A DNA stretch of 64,000 nt from an uncultured Bacteroides sp. (GTDB lineage Bacteria > Bacteroidota > Bacteroidia > Bacteroidales > Bacteroidaceae), in NCBI GenBank assembly GCA_945965395.1, contig CAMFND010000160.1:1-64000 (forward strand). Reading direction: 5' to 3'. The notes under the pieces were generated by a model that searched no databases, had not been told where the DNA came from, and worked only from the letters and a program-made list of their open reading frames with translations. The position numbers and the translations under genes were made by a program. This document shows, in pieces, positions 63,933 to 64,000 of the stretch; the stretch's first letter is position 1; every line of letters begins with the position of its first letter.

Positions 63933-64000
63933 TTAGAACCAAGAGTCATCTACCTCGGCTTCACTGTTGGCAGACGAATTCATATCGATAGTAATCTGTG
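63933..64000 (-). CDS. 3' end of a gene, probably a PASTA-domain protein
   Basis: The minus strand ends in the 21 codons QITIDMNSSANSEAEVDDSW-F and TAA at 63933. This acidic/serine-rich tail lies 23 bases upstream of the rluD start. In Bacteroidales a PASTA-domain protein gene usually precedes rluD and ddl, and the QITIDMN strand fits the end of a PASTA unit, but the visible part is too short for firm assignment. The gene runs off the right edge. Confidence 0.55.
   Translation of the reverse strand, partial: QITIDMNSSANSEAEVDDSWF

Noticed and set aside
63911..63949. N-terminal extension of the RluD-type protein
   Set aside because: It would start inside the preceding gene, whose stop is at 63933; MAEDLIDYELDGE from 63910 is a natural N-terminus.

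Overview
This window looks like the chromosome of a gut Bacteroidales bacterium of the Bacteroides/Phocaeicola type. The evidence is paired SusC/SusD genes, a one-protein hybrid two-component regulator (HTCS), many predicted lipoproteins, a NigD-like protein, an extended IspG, a Bacteroidetes-type ornithine-derivative carbamoyltransferase, and recurrent TAnnTTTG promoter boxes just upstream of genes. I saw no transposase, integrase, CRISPR array or phage gene.

Layout. 1-38 is the 5' part of a tRNA-Asn on the minus strand. 118-2879 holds a PfkB-family sugar/nucleoside kinase and a periplasmic S41 processing protease. 2921-3040 is an intergenic island of short inverted and direct motifs. 3100-7280 is a visibly AT-rich cassette: membrane protein, ABC ATPase with its centre deleted, S41-like protease, retropepsin-like aspartyl protease with a frameshifted tail, and a small membrane protein. 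It reads as the decaying remnant of an export/processing system that I cannot name. 7364-12324 is a tandem minus-strand housekeeping run (rpoN, PAP2-like membrane protein, gcvH, purE, ispG). It is followed by a TGS-domain nucleoside kinase and a divergent Na/phosphate cotransporter.

15912-40402 is carbohydrate-utilisation territory. One polysaccharide utilisation locus (PUL) reads leftward as SusC, SusD, DUF2264 protein, PL8 lyase and serine-type sulfatase, next to an HTCS regulator. A rightward arm carries a GH29 fucosidase, a GH105 unsaturated uronyl hydrolase and a GH2 enzyme. A plausible model is that SusCD bind and import a uronic-acid-containing, sulfated and fucosylated glycan, PL8 cleaves it to 4,5-unsaturated products, GH105 removes the unsaturated uronic acid, and the sulfatase, GH29 and GH2 trim the rest. 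Next to it lie a GH110 alpha-galactosidase, an intact SusD and a SusC pseudogene that lost its 5' half and carries a frameshift. 40403-43450 holds another motif island, a plant-type leucine-rich-repeat lipoprotein and a multiply broken lipoprotein gene.

43750-64000 is mostly housekeeping: two FKBP isomerases, a cysteine-free sirtuin, rubredoxin (46133-46297), a membrane-anchored MutS-like ATPase, a LacI regulator with fructuronate reductase and mannonate dehydratase (hexuronate catabolism, which could use the uronic acids released by the PUL), a third motif island, a large GH2 beta-galactosidase, a lytic transglycosylase, proA, a carbamoyltransferase, a rhodanese lipoprotein, a NigD-like lipoprotein, an acyltransferase, ddl, rluD and the 3' end of a further gene at the right edge.
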